Positions 33,986 to 42,977 of a stretch of DNA of 64,000 bases are shown here, piece after piece; position 1 is the stretch's first letter, and the number at the start of each line of letters is the position of its first letter. Source of the DNA: Streptomyces abyssomicinicus (lineage in GTDB: Bacteria > Actinomycetota > Actinomycetes > Streptomycetales > Streptomycetaceae); assembly GCF_008974245.1 (NCBI RefSeq), contig NZ_BBZI01000009.1, positions 434,370 through 498,369 of the forward strand, read 5' to 3'. The notes beneath the pieces are model-generated. The model worked only from the letters and a program-made list of their open reading frames with translations. It was not told where the DNA came from and made no database searches. A program made the position numbers and the translations under genes.

Positions 33986-34573
33986 TCACCCCTCGCCTGC
34001 TCGGCCCTCCTGGAAGCGCAGGTACTCCGGCGGTACCGCACGGGTCAGCCAGACGCCGTTGGCGCTGCGGTGGAAGACGTGCCCGTCCCGGTGCATCGCT
34101 CCGGAATCGACCGTGAGGATCACGGGCCGGCCCCGGCGGGCCCCCACCCGGGTGGCCGTCTCACGGTCCGCCGAGAGGTGGACGTCGTGGCGGGCCATCG
34201 GCCGCAGCCCTTCGGTGCGGATCGGCTCCAGGTTCCGGGCCACCGTGCCGTGGTAGAGGAACGGCGGCGGTGCGACCGGTGCCAGGCCGAGATCCACCTC
34301 CACGGTGTGCCCCTGGCTGGCGCGGATGCGGGTGCCGTCGATGGCGAAGCGGCGCTTGTCGTTGGCGGAGACGGCGTGGTCGAGTTCGTCCCGGCCGATC
34401 GGGAATCCGTGGGCCGCGGCGGCCGTCAGCAGAGTCTCGATGTCCACCCAGCCGCCTGGGTCGAGGGTGATGCCGATCCGGTCGGGCTGATGTCGCAGAT
34501 GGCGGGAGAGGTACTTCGAGACCTTGACCATGCGCCGGTCGTCGATGCCGGCGCCTTCCGAAGAGGTGTTCAT
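33986..34573 (-). CDS. kptA: RNA 2'-phosphotransferase, Tpt1/KptA family
   Basis: A 195-residue Tpt1/KptA protein, which in yeast removes the 2'-phosphate left after tRNA splicing by using NAD+. Conserved pieces are SKYLSRHLRHQPDRIGITLD, the RIRASQGHTVEVDLG segment with the catalytic Arg and His, and LYHGTVARNLEPIRTEGL. Bacteria have no such tRNA splicing, so the real substrate is unclear; other 2'-phosphorylated RNAs or ADP-ribosylation have been suggested. ATG 34573 is used; TTG 34582 is an alternative. Confidence 0.9.
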   Translation of the reverse strand: MNTSSEGAGIDDRRMVKVSKYLSRHLRHQPDRIGITLDPGGWVDIETLLTAAAAHGFPIGRDELDHAVSANDKRRFAIDGTRIRASQGHTVEVDLGLAPVAPPPFLYHGTVARNLEPIRTEGLRPMARHDVHLSADRETATRVGARRGRPVILTVDSGAMHRDGHVFHRSANGVWLTRAVPPEYLRFQEGRAGEG

Positions 34574-34601
34574 GTGGGCCAAGTCTCACGTATTCGGGGT
34601 T

Positions 34602-34656
34602 TGATCCACAGCGAATTACGGTTCTCCACAGGAAAACGCGACCAACCTGTGGACAA
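34602..34656. promoter_or_regulatory. DnaA box group upstream of kptA
   Basis: Three related 9-mers lie in the 91-bp gap: TGATCCACA (34602-34610), TTCTCCACA (34622-34630) and, on the minus strand, the exact TTGTCCACA (34648-34656). Confidence 0.6.
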
Positions 34657-34664
34657 CTTCGCCG

Positions 34665-36302
34665 CTATGCGGACGGTGAGCGGTCCTGGCGCACCCGCCT
34701 GACCACCCGTGCGAGCACACGCGCACCAGGAGGCTCGGGAGCCACCTCGACCTCCGGCCGTCCCTGGAGCACCGCGTCGAGCACCGCCGCGGCGAGCCGC
34801 TCCGGGGGGATCCGACGGCCGGTCCGCGCCGGGAGGACCGTGGAGACGCCTATGCCGCCGCCGCGCACCGCCACTTCCGTCCGCAGCGCCTCGCTCACCG
34901 CCGCCGTCCCGGCCGCGCCCGCACCGACTCCGGCGAGCTGCACCACATGGCCGCCCTGAGCCCGGTCGACCATGTGGCGCGCGAAGGCCCGCGCCACATG
35001 GACCGCGCCGCCGATCCCGGCACCCAGGGCGCGTTCCCACATGCCGGGCGGAGTGTCCAGCAGCGACCCCGGCAGGGCGGCCGAGGAGTGCACCAGGACG
35101 TCGACCACGCCGTGCCCGGCCCGGACCCGTTCGGCCAGCCGTCCCACCGCGTCGGCGTCCGCAACGTCCAACGTCTCCGACCAGGCGCTCGGTGCGCCGG
35201 CGGCGCGGGCCGCCGCCGCGGTGGCTGCCGCGTCCTCGCCGTCCGCGTCCACGCACACCACCCGGGCGCCCGCCTGCGCGAAGGCCAGCGCGGTGGCCCG
35301 CCCGGCCCCGCCGCCCGCGCCCGTGACCAGGACCAGCTGTCCGGCGAAGCGCTCCGCCGCGGGCCCGGGCCGCCGGGGCGTGGGCGTCCGTCCGGCCTCC
35401 ACGTCGGTGACGAAGCCGTCGACCCACCGGGCGAGCTGGTCCGGCCGGGTCAGCGGCACCGCGTGCCCGACAGGCAGGGTGCGCCGCACCAGCTTCGGAG
35501 CCCAGCGCTCGAGGCCGTCGTAGAGGGCAGGTGAGAGGAACGGGTCCCGCAGGGCGACGACCAGCTGGACCGGCAGATCGGTGTACGCGTCGACGCGCGG
35601 CGTCCGCAGCGAGGACGGGACGTTGTCCCGGTAGAGCCAGGCTCCTCGGGCGCCGTCGGTGCCCAGGCTGGCCGTGGGATACCCCTCGGGTTCCACCCCC
35701 TCGAACTTCTTGAGCATCGCCCGCCAGGTACGGGTGAGCGCAGGCGTGCCCCGCCAGAGCAGTTCGGGCACCACGGGGACGTGCAGGGCGGCCATGTACC
35801 AGGACCTGGCCGCCTGGCCGAGGACCCGGACGGTCCGGCGCGGGGCCGGCCGGGTCAGCCCTCGCCGTATCCAGAGGAAGAAGTGGTCCAGGGATGGGCC
35901 CGAGATCGAGGTGAGCGAGGCGATCCGGGACGCCGTCCGGGGCCGCGTCACGAAGTCCCAGCTCTGCACCGATCCCCAGTCGTGCCCGACCAGATGCACC
36001 GGGCGGCCGGGGCTCACGGCCTCGGCGACGGCCAGGAAGTCGTCGCCCAGCCGCTCCAGGGTGTAGCCGCCGCGCGGTGGGCGCGGAGCGGTGGAACCGC
36101 CGTGTCCGCGGACGTCGTAGACCACCACGTGGAACCGCTCGGCGAGCCGCGCGGCCACCTCGCTCCATATCTCCTTGGTGTCCGGATAGCCGTGGAGCAG
36201 GACGATCGTCGGCCGCTCGCCGTCGGCCGGTCCCAGCTCCGCGACGCACAGGTCGACCTTCCCCGACCGCACCATGCGTTCGCGCGCGCCCTTGAGTGCC
36301 AT
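34665..36302 (-). CDS. EphD-like epoxide hydrolase/SDR fusion with incomplete SDR domain
   Basis: A 545-residue two-domain protein. Residues 1-310 form an alpha/beta-hydrolase of the epoxide hydrolase type: oxyanion HGYPD, nucleophile Asp in GHDWGS, acid Asp in RDPF, and final His in VGHAVPL. Residues 325-545 form a short-chain dehydrogenase with the Rossmann loop TGAGGGAGRATALA. The SDR catalytic Tyr-x-x-x-Lys is absent: between GGHVVQLAGVGAG and AAVSEALRTEVA about 18 residues are missing compared with EphD-type proteins. The hydrolase half looks active; the SDR half may only bind nucleotide or be structural. Confidence 0.86.
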   Translation of the reverse strand: MALKGARERMVRSGKVDLCVAELGPADGERPTIVLLHGYPDTKEIWSEVAARLAERFHVVVYDVRGHGGSTAPRPPRGGYTLERLGDDFLAVAEAVSPGRPVHLVGHDWGSVQSWDFVTRPRTASRIASLTSISGPSLDHFFLWIRRGLTRPAPRRTVRVLGQAARSWYMAALHVPVVPELLWRGTPALTRTWRAMLKKFEGVEPEGYPTASLGTDGARGAWLYRDNVPSSLRTPRVDAYTDLPVQLVVALRDPFLSPALYDGLERWAPKLVRRTLPVGHAVPLTRPDQLARWVDGFVTDVEAGRTPTPRRPGPAAERFAGQLVLVTGAGGGAGRATALAFAQAGARVVCVDADGEDAAATAAAARAAGAPSAWSETLDVADADAVGRLAERVRAGHGVVDVLVHSSAALPGSLLDTPPGMWERALGAGIGGAVHVARAFARHMVDRAQGGHVVQLAGVGAGAAGTAAVSEALRTEVAVRGGGIGVSTVLPARTGRRIPPERLAAAVLDAVLQGRPEVEVAPEPPGARVLARVVRRVRQDRSPSA

Positions 36303-36606
36303 CCGTCCTCCACCCCTGCCGTCGTTCGGCTGCTGCTGCCACCGACCGTCGTCGTTGGCGGCCGCCGTCCCGCCCGCCGCCGTCGTGGCCGTCGCCCAAG
36401 CCGCCGTCGCCGTCGCCGTGGCCGCCGCCCAGGCCTGTGAATCTGGCAGCCGTCGGACACCGCGTCAACGCCCCGTCCCCGGAGGAGACGTGGCCCGCGT
36501 CTCCCCTTCGGGGATGACCCTTATACGTCCCCTACACCTGGAGGCTGAGCGGGGAGACCCCTCCTGGTGGACGACGTGTGCGCGTCATGCCCCTACCGTC
36601 ATCTCC
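36303..36606. other. 304-bp gap with CCGTCG repeats
   Basis: The stretch 36344-36430 is made of degenerate GCCGTCGCCGTCGC repeats open on both strands, without a credible gene. The right end (TACCGT, seven bases before the GTG at 36607) may be the -10 of a leaderless ABC transporter transcript. Confidence 0.5.
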
Positions 36607-37548
36607 GTGACTGTGATCCTGACCGAAAGCCTGAGCAAGCGGTTCCCCCGGGTGACCGCCCTCGACCGGCTCACCCTGGACATCGGGTCCGGTGTGACCG
36701 GTCTGGTCGGCGCCAACGGCGCCGGCAAATCGACCCTGATCAAGATCCTGCTGGGTCTCGCCCCCGCCACCGAGGGGCGCGCCGAGGTGCTCGGCCTGGA
36801 CGTCGGGACCGAGGGGTCCGCGATCCGCGCCCGGGTCGGCTACATGCCGGAGCACGACTGCCTGCCGCCCGACGTCTCGGCCACCGAGTTCGTCGTCCAC
36901 ATGGCGCGCATGTCCGGCCTGCCGCCGACCGCCGCCCGTGAGCGCACCGCCGACACCCTCCGCCATGTCGGTCTGTACGAGGAGCGTTACCGCCCCATCG
37001 GCGGCTACTCCACGGGCATGAAGCAGCGGGTCAAGCTCGCCCAGGCCCTCGTCCACGACCCGGACCTGGTGCTGCTGGACGAGCCGACCAACGGCCTGGA
37101 CCCGGCGGGCCGGGACGACATGCTGGACCTGATCCGCCGTATCCACAGCGACTTCGGCATCTCGGTCCTGGTCACGTCGCACCTGCTGGGCGAGCTCGAG
37201 CGCACCTGCGACCACGTCGTCGTCATCGACGGCGGAACCCTGCTGCGCTCCAGTTCCACCACCGACTTCACCCGGTCCACCGCCACCCTCGCCGTGGAGG
37301 TCACCGACAGCGACGAGCACCCGGACGGGATCGACGCGCTCCGCAAGGCCCTGGGAGCCCGTGGCGTGCGCACCGAGGACGGCGGCGCCGGGCTGCCAGG
37401 GGCGGGCCGCATCCTGCTGCTCACCGCGGACGGCGACGACACCTACGACCTGATCCGCGACACCGTCGCCGGCCTCGGCCTCGGCCTCGTGCGCATGGAA
37501 CAGCGCCGGCACCACATCTCGGAGGTCTTCCGCCATGACGACCGATAG
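36607..37548 (+). CDS. ABC transporter ATP-binding protein (first pair)
   Basis: A 313-residue ABC ATPase with Walker A GANGAGKST, signature YSTGMKQRVKLAQAL and Walker B LVLLDEPTNGLDP, followed by a variable C-terminal region that ends in an ISEVFRHDDR-type tail. It is of the drug/lipid exporter type (DrrA-like). The GTG at 36607 has no ribosome binding site but a -10-like TACCGT just upstream, so it may be leaderless. It is the first of four genes read together; its stop overlaps the permease start by 14 bp. Confidence 0.88.
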   Translation: MTVILTESLSKRFPRVTALDRLTLDIGSGVTGLVGANGAGKSTLIKILLGLAPATEGRAEVLGLDVGTEGSAIRARVGYMPEHDCLPPDVSATEFVVHMARMSGLPPTAARERTADTLRHVGLYEERYRPIGGYSTGMKQRVKLAQALVHDPDLVLLDEPTNGLDPAGRDDMLDLIRRIHSDFGISVLVTSHLLGELERTCDHVVVIDGGTLLRSSSTTDFTRSTATLAVEVTDSDEHPDGIDALRKALGARGVRTEDGGAGLPGAGRILLLTADGDDTYDLIRDTVAGLGLGLVRMEQRRHHISEVFRHDDR

Positions 37549-38476
37549 CCTCACGCCGTCCGGCGGGCCCGGAGGGACGGCGCGTCCCGGGAACGGCGCC
37601 GCACCTGAGAGCCGGATCCACGACATCGGCTACCGCGGCTACGACGGCCCCCGCCTGGGCCGTGCCTACGCCCGCCGCTCCCTGTTCGCGCAGTCGCTGC
37701 GCGGCGCCTTCGGCCTCGGCCGCTCCGCCCGCTCCAAGATCGTGCCGGTGCTCATCACCTGCGTGATGACGCTGCCCGCCGTGATCGCGGTGGCGGTCAC
37801 CATGATGAGCGGCGCCGCGGAACTGCCGATGACCTACGTGGAGTACACGGCGGGCTTCGAGATGGTGATCACCCTGTTCCTCGCCGCGCAGGCTCCCCAG
37901 GCGGTCTCCCTGGACCTGAGGTACCGGACCATGCCCCTGTACTTCTCCCGCCCGATCGCATTCTCCGACTACGTCCGCGCCAAGTACCTGGCCATGGCCT
38001 GTGCGGTCTTCATGCTCACCGCGCTGCCGCAGGTGGTCCTCTACGCGGGTGCGCTGCTGGCCAAGCTCGACTTCGCGAACCAGACCTCGGCCTTCGCCGA
38101 GGGCCTCGCCGGGGCGGCCGTGCTCGCCCTGCTCTACTCGGGCATCGGCCTGGTCGTCGCCGCCCTCACGCCGCGCCGGGGCTTCGGCGTCGCCGCCGTG
38201 ATCGCCGTGATGATGCTGTCCTTCGCGGCGGTCTCCACGCTGCAGGTGGCCGCGGACCTCAACGACGCCAAGGGAGCGGTGTCCTGGCTCGGCCTGTTCT
38301 CGCCGAGCACGCTGATCTACGGACTGCAGCACGCGTTCCTCGGCGACGGCGCACCCTTCCCGGGCGACGCCGGGCCGTCCACCACCCAGGGCATCGTCTA
38401 CCTGCTGGTCGTGGCCGTGCTGATCGCCGGTTCCTACGGCCTCCTGATCCGCCGCTACCGAAAGGCCGGGCTGTGA
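37535..38476 (+). CDS. ABC transporter permease (first pair)
   Basis: A 313-residue ABC-2-type permease: a cytoplasmic N-terminus with IHDIGYRGYDGPRLGRAYA, then six hydrophobic helices. The YRGY motif region is conserved in streptomycete homologues. It overlaps the upstream ATPase and is overlapped by the downstream ATPase (GTGA), showing translational coupling. The exported compound is not known. Confidence 0.85.
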   Translation: MTTDSLTPSGGPGGTARPGNGAAPESRIHDIGYRGYDGPRLGRAYARRSLFAQSLRGAFGLGRSARSKIVPVLITCVMTLPAVIAVAVTMMSGAAELPMTYVEYTAGFEMVITLFLAAQAPQAVSLDLRYRTMPLYFSRPIAFSDYVRAKYLAMACAVFMLTALPQVVLYAGALLAKLDFANQTSAFAEGLAGAAVLALLYSGIGLVVAALTPRRGFGVAAVIAVMMLSFAAVSTLQVAADLNDAKGAVSWLGLFSPSTLIYGLQHAFLGDGAPFPGDAGPSTTQGIVYLLVVAVLIAGSYGLLIRRYRKAGL

Positions 38477-39384
38477 CCACCATCCAGCTAGACCACGTCT
38501 CCCGCTGGTTCGGCAACGTGGTCGCCGTCAACGACATCACCGTGGACGTCGGACCGGGCGTCACCGGCCTGCTCGGGCCCAACGGCGCCGGGAAGTCGAC
38601 CCTGATCAACATGATGGCGGGCTTCCTCGCCCCGTCCGCCGGGTCCGTGACCCTCGACGGCAGCCCGGTGTGGCGCAACGAGAGCGTCTACCGGGAGATA
38701 GGCATCGTGCCCGAACGGGAGGCGATGTACGACTTCCTGACCGGCCGCCAGTTCGTCGTCGCCAACGCCGAGCTGCACGGGCTGGGCGCCGCGGAGGCGC
38801 AGCGGGCGCTGGCCCTCGTGGAGATGGAGCACGCGCAGGACCGCAAGATCGGCACCTACTCCAAGGGCATGCGGCAGCGCGTGAAGATGGCCTCCGCGCT
38901 GGTGCACGACCCCTCGGTGCTGCTGCTCGACGAGCCGTTCAACGGCATGGACCCGCGCCAGCGGATGCAGCTGATGGACGTGCTGCGCCGAATGGGGGAC
39001 GAGGGCCGCACCGTCCTGTTCTCCTCGCACATCCTGGAGGAGGTCGAGCAGGTGGCCTCGCACATCGAGGTGGTGGTCGCCGGACGTCACGCGGCCAGCG
39101 GCGACTTCCGCTCCATCCGCCGCCTGATGACCGACCGCCCGCACCGCTACCTGGTCCGCTCCAGCGACGACCGGGCGCTGGCGGCGGCGCTGATCGCCGA
39201 TCCGTCGACCTCCGGCATCGAGGTGGACGCCGCCGAGGACGCCCTGGTGATCCAGGCGGCCGACTTCGGCCGGTTCACCGAACTGCTGCCCAAGGTGGCG
39301 CGGGAACACGGCATCCGGCTCTACACGGTGTCGCCGTCGGACGAGTCCCTCGAGTCCGTCTTCTCGTACCTTGTCGCGGCGTAG
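38473..39384 (+). CDS. ABC transporter ATP-binding protein (second pair)
   Basis: A 303-residue ABC ATPase with Walker A GPNGAGKST, signature YSKGMRQRVKMASAL and Walker B LLLDEPFNGMDP, plus a C-terminal segment ending DESLESVFSYLVAA. It is related to the first ATPase of the run, suggesting a duplicated transporter. The GTG start overlaps the preceding stop by four bases (GTGA). Confidence 0.88.
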   Translation: MTTIQLDHVSRWFGNVVAVNDITVDVGPGVTGLLGPNGAGKSTLINMMAGFLAPSAGSVTLDGSPVWRNESVYREIGIVPEREAMYDFLTGRQFVVANAELHGLGAAEAQRALALVEMEHAQDRKIGTYSKGMRQRVKMASALVHDPSVLLLDEPFNGMDPRQRMQLMDVLRRMGDEGRTVLFSSHILEEVEQVASHIEVVVAGRHAASGDFRSIRRLMTDRPHRYLVRSSDDRALAAALIADPSTSGIEVDAAEDALVIQAADFGRFTELLPKVAREHGIRLYTVSPSDESLESVFSYLVAA

Positions 39385-39411
39385 CGGCGAAGCGGCCTAG
39401 GAGGCTTCACG

Positions 39412-40140
39412 ATGTTCACAGTGTTCCATCCCACGGTGGCCCGGCTCACCTACCGGGCCCTGCTCGGCCGGCGCCGGGCCCTCGTCCTGGGCATCCTGCC
39501 GTCGTTGCTGGTGCTGATCGCCGTCGCCGTGCGGCTGCTGGCCGACGGTGACCCGCGGAGCTCCACCGACGTGCTCGGCCGGTTCGCGCTGGCCGCGATG
39601 GTGCCGATCATCGGCGTGATCGCCGGGACCGGGGCGATCGGTCCGGAGATCGACGACGGCTCGGTCATGTACCTGTTGGCCAAGCCGGTGCAGCGGCGGA
39701 CCGTGCTGCTCACCAAGCTGGTGGTGGCGATCGCGGTCACGATGGTCTTCTCGGCCGTCCCCACATTGATCGCCGCACTGATCCTCGTCGGCACCGCGGA
39801 CGGGATCGCCGTCGCCTACACGGTGGCGGCGCTGGTGGCCTCGGTCGCCTACGCCTCGCTGTTCCTGATGCTGGGCACCCTCACCCGGCACGCGGTGGTC
39901 GTCGGACTGGTGTACACGCTGATCTGGGAGACGCTGCTCGGCTCCTACGTGGCGGGAGCGCGCTCGCTCAGCGTCCAGCAGTGGGCGCTGGCGGTCGGCG
40001 GCGACCTGGCCGAGGGGAAGCTGATCACCTCGGAGGTCGACATGGGCACCGGCGCGGTGCTGCTGACCGTGGTCACCGTCGTGGCCACCTGGTACGGGGT
40101 CCGCCGGCTGCGCAGCCTGACGCCGGCCACCGAGGAGTGA
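39412..40140 (+). CDS. ABC transporter permease (second pair)
   Basis: A 242-residue ABC-2-type permease with six hydrophobic helices, including AMVPIIGVIAGTGAIGPEIDDG and YLLAKPVQRRTVLLTKLVVA, a signature of the ABC-2 family near the second helix. AGGAGG lies 11 bases before the ATG. It closes the four-gene transporter operon, and a clean terminator follows. The two ATPase-permease pairs may form one heteromeric exporter or two. Confidence 0.86.
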   Translation: MFTVFHPTVARLTYRALLGRRRALVLGILPSLLVLIAVAVRLLADGDPRSSTDVLGRFALAAMVPIIGVIAGTGAIGPEIDDGSVMYLLAKPVQRRTVLLTKLVVAIAVTMVFSAVPTLIAALILVGTADGIAVAYTVAALVASVAYASLFLMLGTLTRHAVVVGLVYTLIWETLLGSYVAGARSLSVQQWALAVGGDLAEGKLITSEVDMGTGAVLLTVVTVVATWYGVRRLRSLTPATEE

Positions 40141-40152
40141 CGTCCTCGGCAC

Positions 40153-40176
40153 GTGGCGGGCGGGGCCGCCCGCCAC
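40153..40176 (+). terminator. terminator of the ABC transporter operon
   Basis: A perfect 11-bp inverted repeat (40153-40163 with 40166-40176) with a 2-nt nominal loop starts 12 bp after the last permease stop. Confidence 0.78.
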
Positions 40177-40378
40177 GCTGACCGCGACGCGGCGGGCGCG
40201 CCTGCGCGTCGCGGTCGGTCCGTGCCCCGCTCCGGTCACGGCGCGGGGGTCCGCCGGGGCGACTGCCGAACCGCCGCCCTTCTTCTCGAACTGGATTCCG
40301 GTTTCCCCTCCGCCCCGGCACACTGGGCGTCAGAGGAATTCGGGGGAGCCGGGAAGCCGGTCCGGGAGGTACGGGGAG

Positions 40379-40606
40379 ATGGCGGCGAAGCCGGACGGGA
40401 CGGCGGGGTCGGACGACTGGGACGGGCTGGTCCTGGACGAGGACTTCGTCCGCGGCGCGACGGTCCAGGAGCCGTCCGGGCGGGCGAGGATGCTGGCGGC
40501 GCGCTGGCGGCGGGAGCCGCCGGAGCCGGAGCCCTGGCGGGCGGACGAGCCGCCGGCCGGCTGGTTCTTCAGCAAGGCCCGACGCCGCAGGTGGCGGCGG
40601 AAGTGA
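40379..40606 (+). CDS. small conserved hypothetical protein
   Basis: A 75-residue charged protein: an acidic middle (DDWDGLVLDEDFVRGATVQEPSG), then RARMLAARWRREPP and a very basic C-terminus (FSKARRRRWRRK). GGGAGG lies nine bases before the ATG. It has no membrane helix. It resembles short streptomycete proteins found at this place, but I know no function. The basic tail could bind nucleic acid or membrane. Confidence 0.7.
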   Translation: MAAKPDGTAGSDDWDGLVLDEDFVRGATVQEPSGRARMLAARWRREPPEPEPWRADEPPAGWFFSKARRRRWRRK

Positions 40607-40899
40607 GCGTCCAGGGCGGCGCGCCGGCCCGCTAATTCGGTGGCGGCACGGTGGCCCGACCGGGCACAGTGAAGGACGGCGCGCCGGGACATCTCGGGCG
40701 CGCCGTGGTCCGGGAGCGGGGACGGGGAGGAAAGGCCCCGGCCCCCGACATGGCAGGCCCGCGCCGACGCCGGTGGGATTCGTTACCCCGCCGCGTACGT
40801 GCCGCCGGGAGCCGCCCGGGGCGGCCGCTTCGAGCGCGCGGGTGCACAGCCCCGCGCGGGCCGCCCCGCCCGGAACCACCCCCGCGGCACGGGGTGACG

Positions 40900-41703
40900 T
40901 CAGCCGAGCAGGCGCTCCAGGACGGCCGCGATGCCGTCCGTGTCGTTGGACGTGGTGACCTCGTCCGCGACCGCCTTGACCTCGGCGTGCGCCTCGGCCA
41001 TGGCCACTCCCCAGGACGCCCACCGGAACATCGGTATGTCGTTGGGCATGTCCCCGAACGCGATGGTCTCGGCGGCCTTCACGCCCAGCCGCCGGGCGGC
41101 CAGCGACAGGCCGGTGGCCTTGGTCAGCCCCAGCGGCAGCAGCTCCACGATGCCCGCGCCCGCCATCACCACCGTGACGAACCCGCCGGCGATCCTCCGG
41201 GCCGTCTCGGTGAGCTCGTCGTCGCCCATGGTCGGGTGCTGGATGTACAGCTTGCTCAGCGGCGCCGCCCACAGGTCGGCGGGGTCGGTGAGCGGAACGG
41301 CCGGCAGGTTGCCCACCGAGCGGTAACCGTCGGCGACCAGCACGTTCCCGTCGAGACCGTCGCGGGCCGCGGCGACGAACAGCGGCCCGGTCTCCGCCTC
41401 GATCTTCGCCAGTGCCAGCTCGGCGATCCTGCGGTCCAGCGTCACCGAGGTCAGGAGGCGACGCGCGCCGGCGTCGTACACCTGGCCGCCCTGGCTGCAC
41501 ACGGCGATGCCCCGGTAGCCCAGGTCGTCGAGCACGTCCCGGGTCCACGGCACGCCGCGCCCGGTCACCACGATGTGGGCCGCGCCCGCCGCGGTGGCCG
41601 CGGCGAGCGCGTCACGGGTGCGCTCCGAGATCGTGTCGTCGGAGCGCAGCAGCGTGCCGTCCAGGTCGGTGGCGATCAGCCGGTAGGGGAACGACCTCGT
41701 CAC
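40900..41703 (-). CDS. HAD superfamily Cof-type phosphatase
   Basis: A 267-residue HAD phosphatase with motif I LIATDLDGTLLRSDD, motif II IVVTGRG and motif IV TIAFGDMPNDIPMF. It is similar in plan to the gene at 32001. Its GTG start overlaps the serS stop, so it is translated with seryl-tRNA synthetase. That close pairing in an operon is common in streptomycetes, but the reason is not known. Confidence 0.88.
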   Translation of the reverse strand: MTRSFPYRLIATDLDGTLLRSDDTISERTRDALAAATAAGAAHIVVTGRGVPWTRDVLDDLGYRGIAVCSQGGQVYDAGARRLLTSVTLDRRIAELALAKIEAETGPLFVAAARDGLDGNVLVADGYRSVGNLPAVPLTDPADLWAAPLSKLYIQHPTMGDDELTETARRIAGGFVTVVMAGAGIVELLPLGLTKATGLSLAARRLGVKAAETIAFGDMPNDIPMFRWASWGVAMAEAHAEVKAVADEVTTSNDTDGIAAVLERLLG

Positions 41704-42977
41704 TTGGCCACCGGCTCGAGGACCTCACGGCCTCCGAGGTAGGGGCGCAGGACCTCGGGGACGCGCACCGAGCCGTCGGCCTGCTGGTGGTTCTCCAGGA
41801 TGGCGACGATGGTGCGCGGCACCGCGCAGAGCGTGCCGTTCAGCGTGGCCAGCGGGCGGGTGCCCTTCTCGTCACGCATGCGGATCTGCAGGCGGCGGGA
41901 CTGGAACTCGGTGCAGTCCGAGGTCGAGGTCAGCTCGCGGTACTTGCCCTGGGTCGGGATCCACGCCTCGCAGTCGTACTTGCGGGCCGCCGAGGAGCCG
42001 AGGTCGCCGGTGGCCACGTCGATCACCCGGTACGGCAGCTCGAGCGAGGTCAGCCACTGCTTCTCCCACTCCAGCAGGCGCTGGTGCTCGGCCTGCGAGT
42101 CCTCCGGAGCGACGTAGGAGAACATCTCCACCTTGTCGAACTGGTGGACCCGGAAGATGCCGCGGGTGTCCTTGCCGTGCGAACCGGCCTCGCGGCGGAA
42201 GCAGGGCGAGAAGCCGGCGTAGCGCAGCGGGAGCCGGTCGGCGTCCAGGATCTCGTCCATGTGGTACGCCGCGAGCGCCACCTCGGAGGTGCCGACCAGG
42301 TACAGGTCGTCGTCCTGGAGGTGGTAGACGTCCTGGGCGGCCTGGCCGAGGAAGCCCGTGCCGGCCATCGACTGCGGTCGGACCAGCGCCGGGGTCAGCA
42401 TCGGGGTGAAACCGGCCGCGGTGGCCTGGGCCATCGCCGCGTTGACCAGGGCCAGCTCCAGCAGGGCGCCGACGCCGGTAAGGAAGTAGAAGCGGGAACC
42501 GGAGACCTTGGCGCCGCGCTCCACGTCGATGGCGCCCAGCAGCTGGCCGAGCTCCAGGTGGTCGCGGGGCTCGAAGCCCTCGGCCGCGAAGTCGCGGATG
42601 GTGCCGTGGGTCTCGCGGGTGACGAAGTCCTCCTCGCCGCCGACCGGGACCTCGGGGTGCACCAGGTTGCCCAGTTGGAGGAGGAGGCGCTGCGTCTCGG
42701 CGGCGGCCTCGTCACGCTCGGCGTCGGCGGCCCTCACGTCCGCGGCGAGCGTGCCGGCCTTCTTCAGCAGTTCGGCCTTCTCCTCGCCGGAGGCCTTGCC
42801 GATCAGCTTGCCGAGCGACTTCTGCTCGTTGCGCAGTTCGTCGTAGCTGACGCCGGACGACCTGCGCCGCTCGTCGGCAGACAGGAGGGAGTCGACGAGG
42901 GCGACGTCCTCTCCACGGGCGCGCTGGGAGGCGCGCACTCGGTCAGGGTCCTCACGAAGCAGGCGAAGGTCAATCAC
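41700..42977 (-). CDS. serS: seryl-tRNA synthetase
   Basis: A 425-residue class II synthetase that charges tRNA-Ser. It has the N-terminal coiled-coil arm that grips the tRNA long arm (about residues 30-105), motif 2 with FRREAGSHGKDTRGIFRVHQ, and motif 3 beginning TLNGTLCAVPRTIVAILEN. Full length and intact. DnaA boxes lie directly upstream of its start. Confidence 0.98.
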   Translation of the reverse strand: MIDLRLLREDPDRVRASQRARGEDVALVDSLLSADERRRSSGVSYDELRNEQKSLGKLIGKASGEEKAELLKKAGTLAADVRAADAERDEAAAETQRLLLQLGNLVHPEVPVGGEEDFVTRETHGTIRDFAAEGFEPRDHLELGQLLGAIDVERGAKVSGSRFYFLTGVGALLELALVNAAMAQATAAGFTPMLTPALVRPQSMAGTGFLGQAAQDVYHLQDDDLYLVGTSEVALAAYHMDEILDADRLPLRYAGFSPCFRREAGSHGKDTRGIFRVHQFDKVEMFSYVAPEDSQAEHQRLLEWEKQWLTSLELPYRVIDVATGDLGSSAARKYDCEAWIPTQGKYRELTSTSDCTEFQSRRLQIRMRDEKGTRPLATLNGTLCAVPRTIVAILENHQQADGSVRVPEVLRPYLGGREVLEPVAK

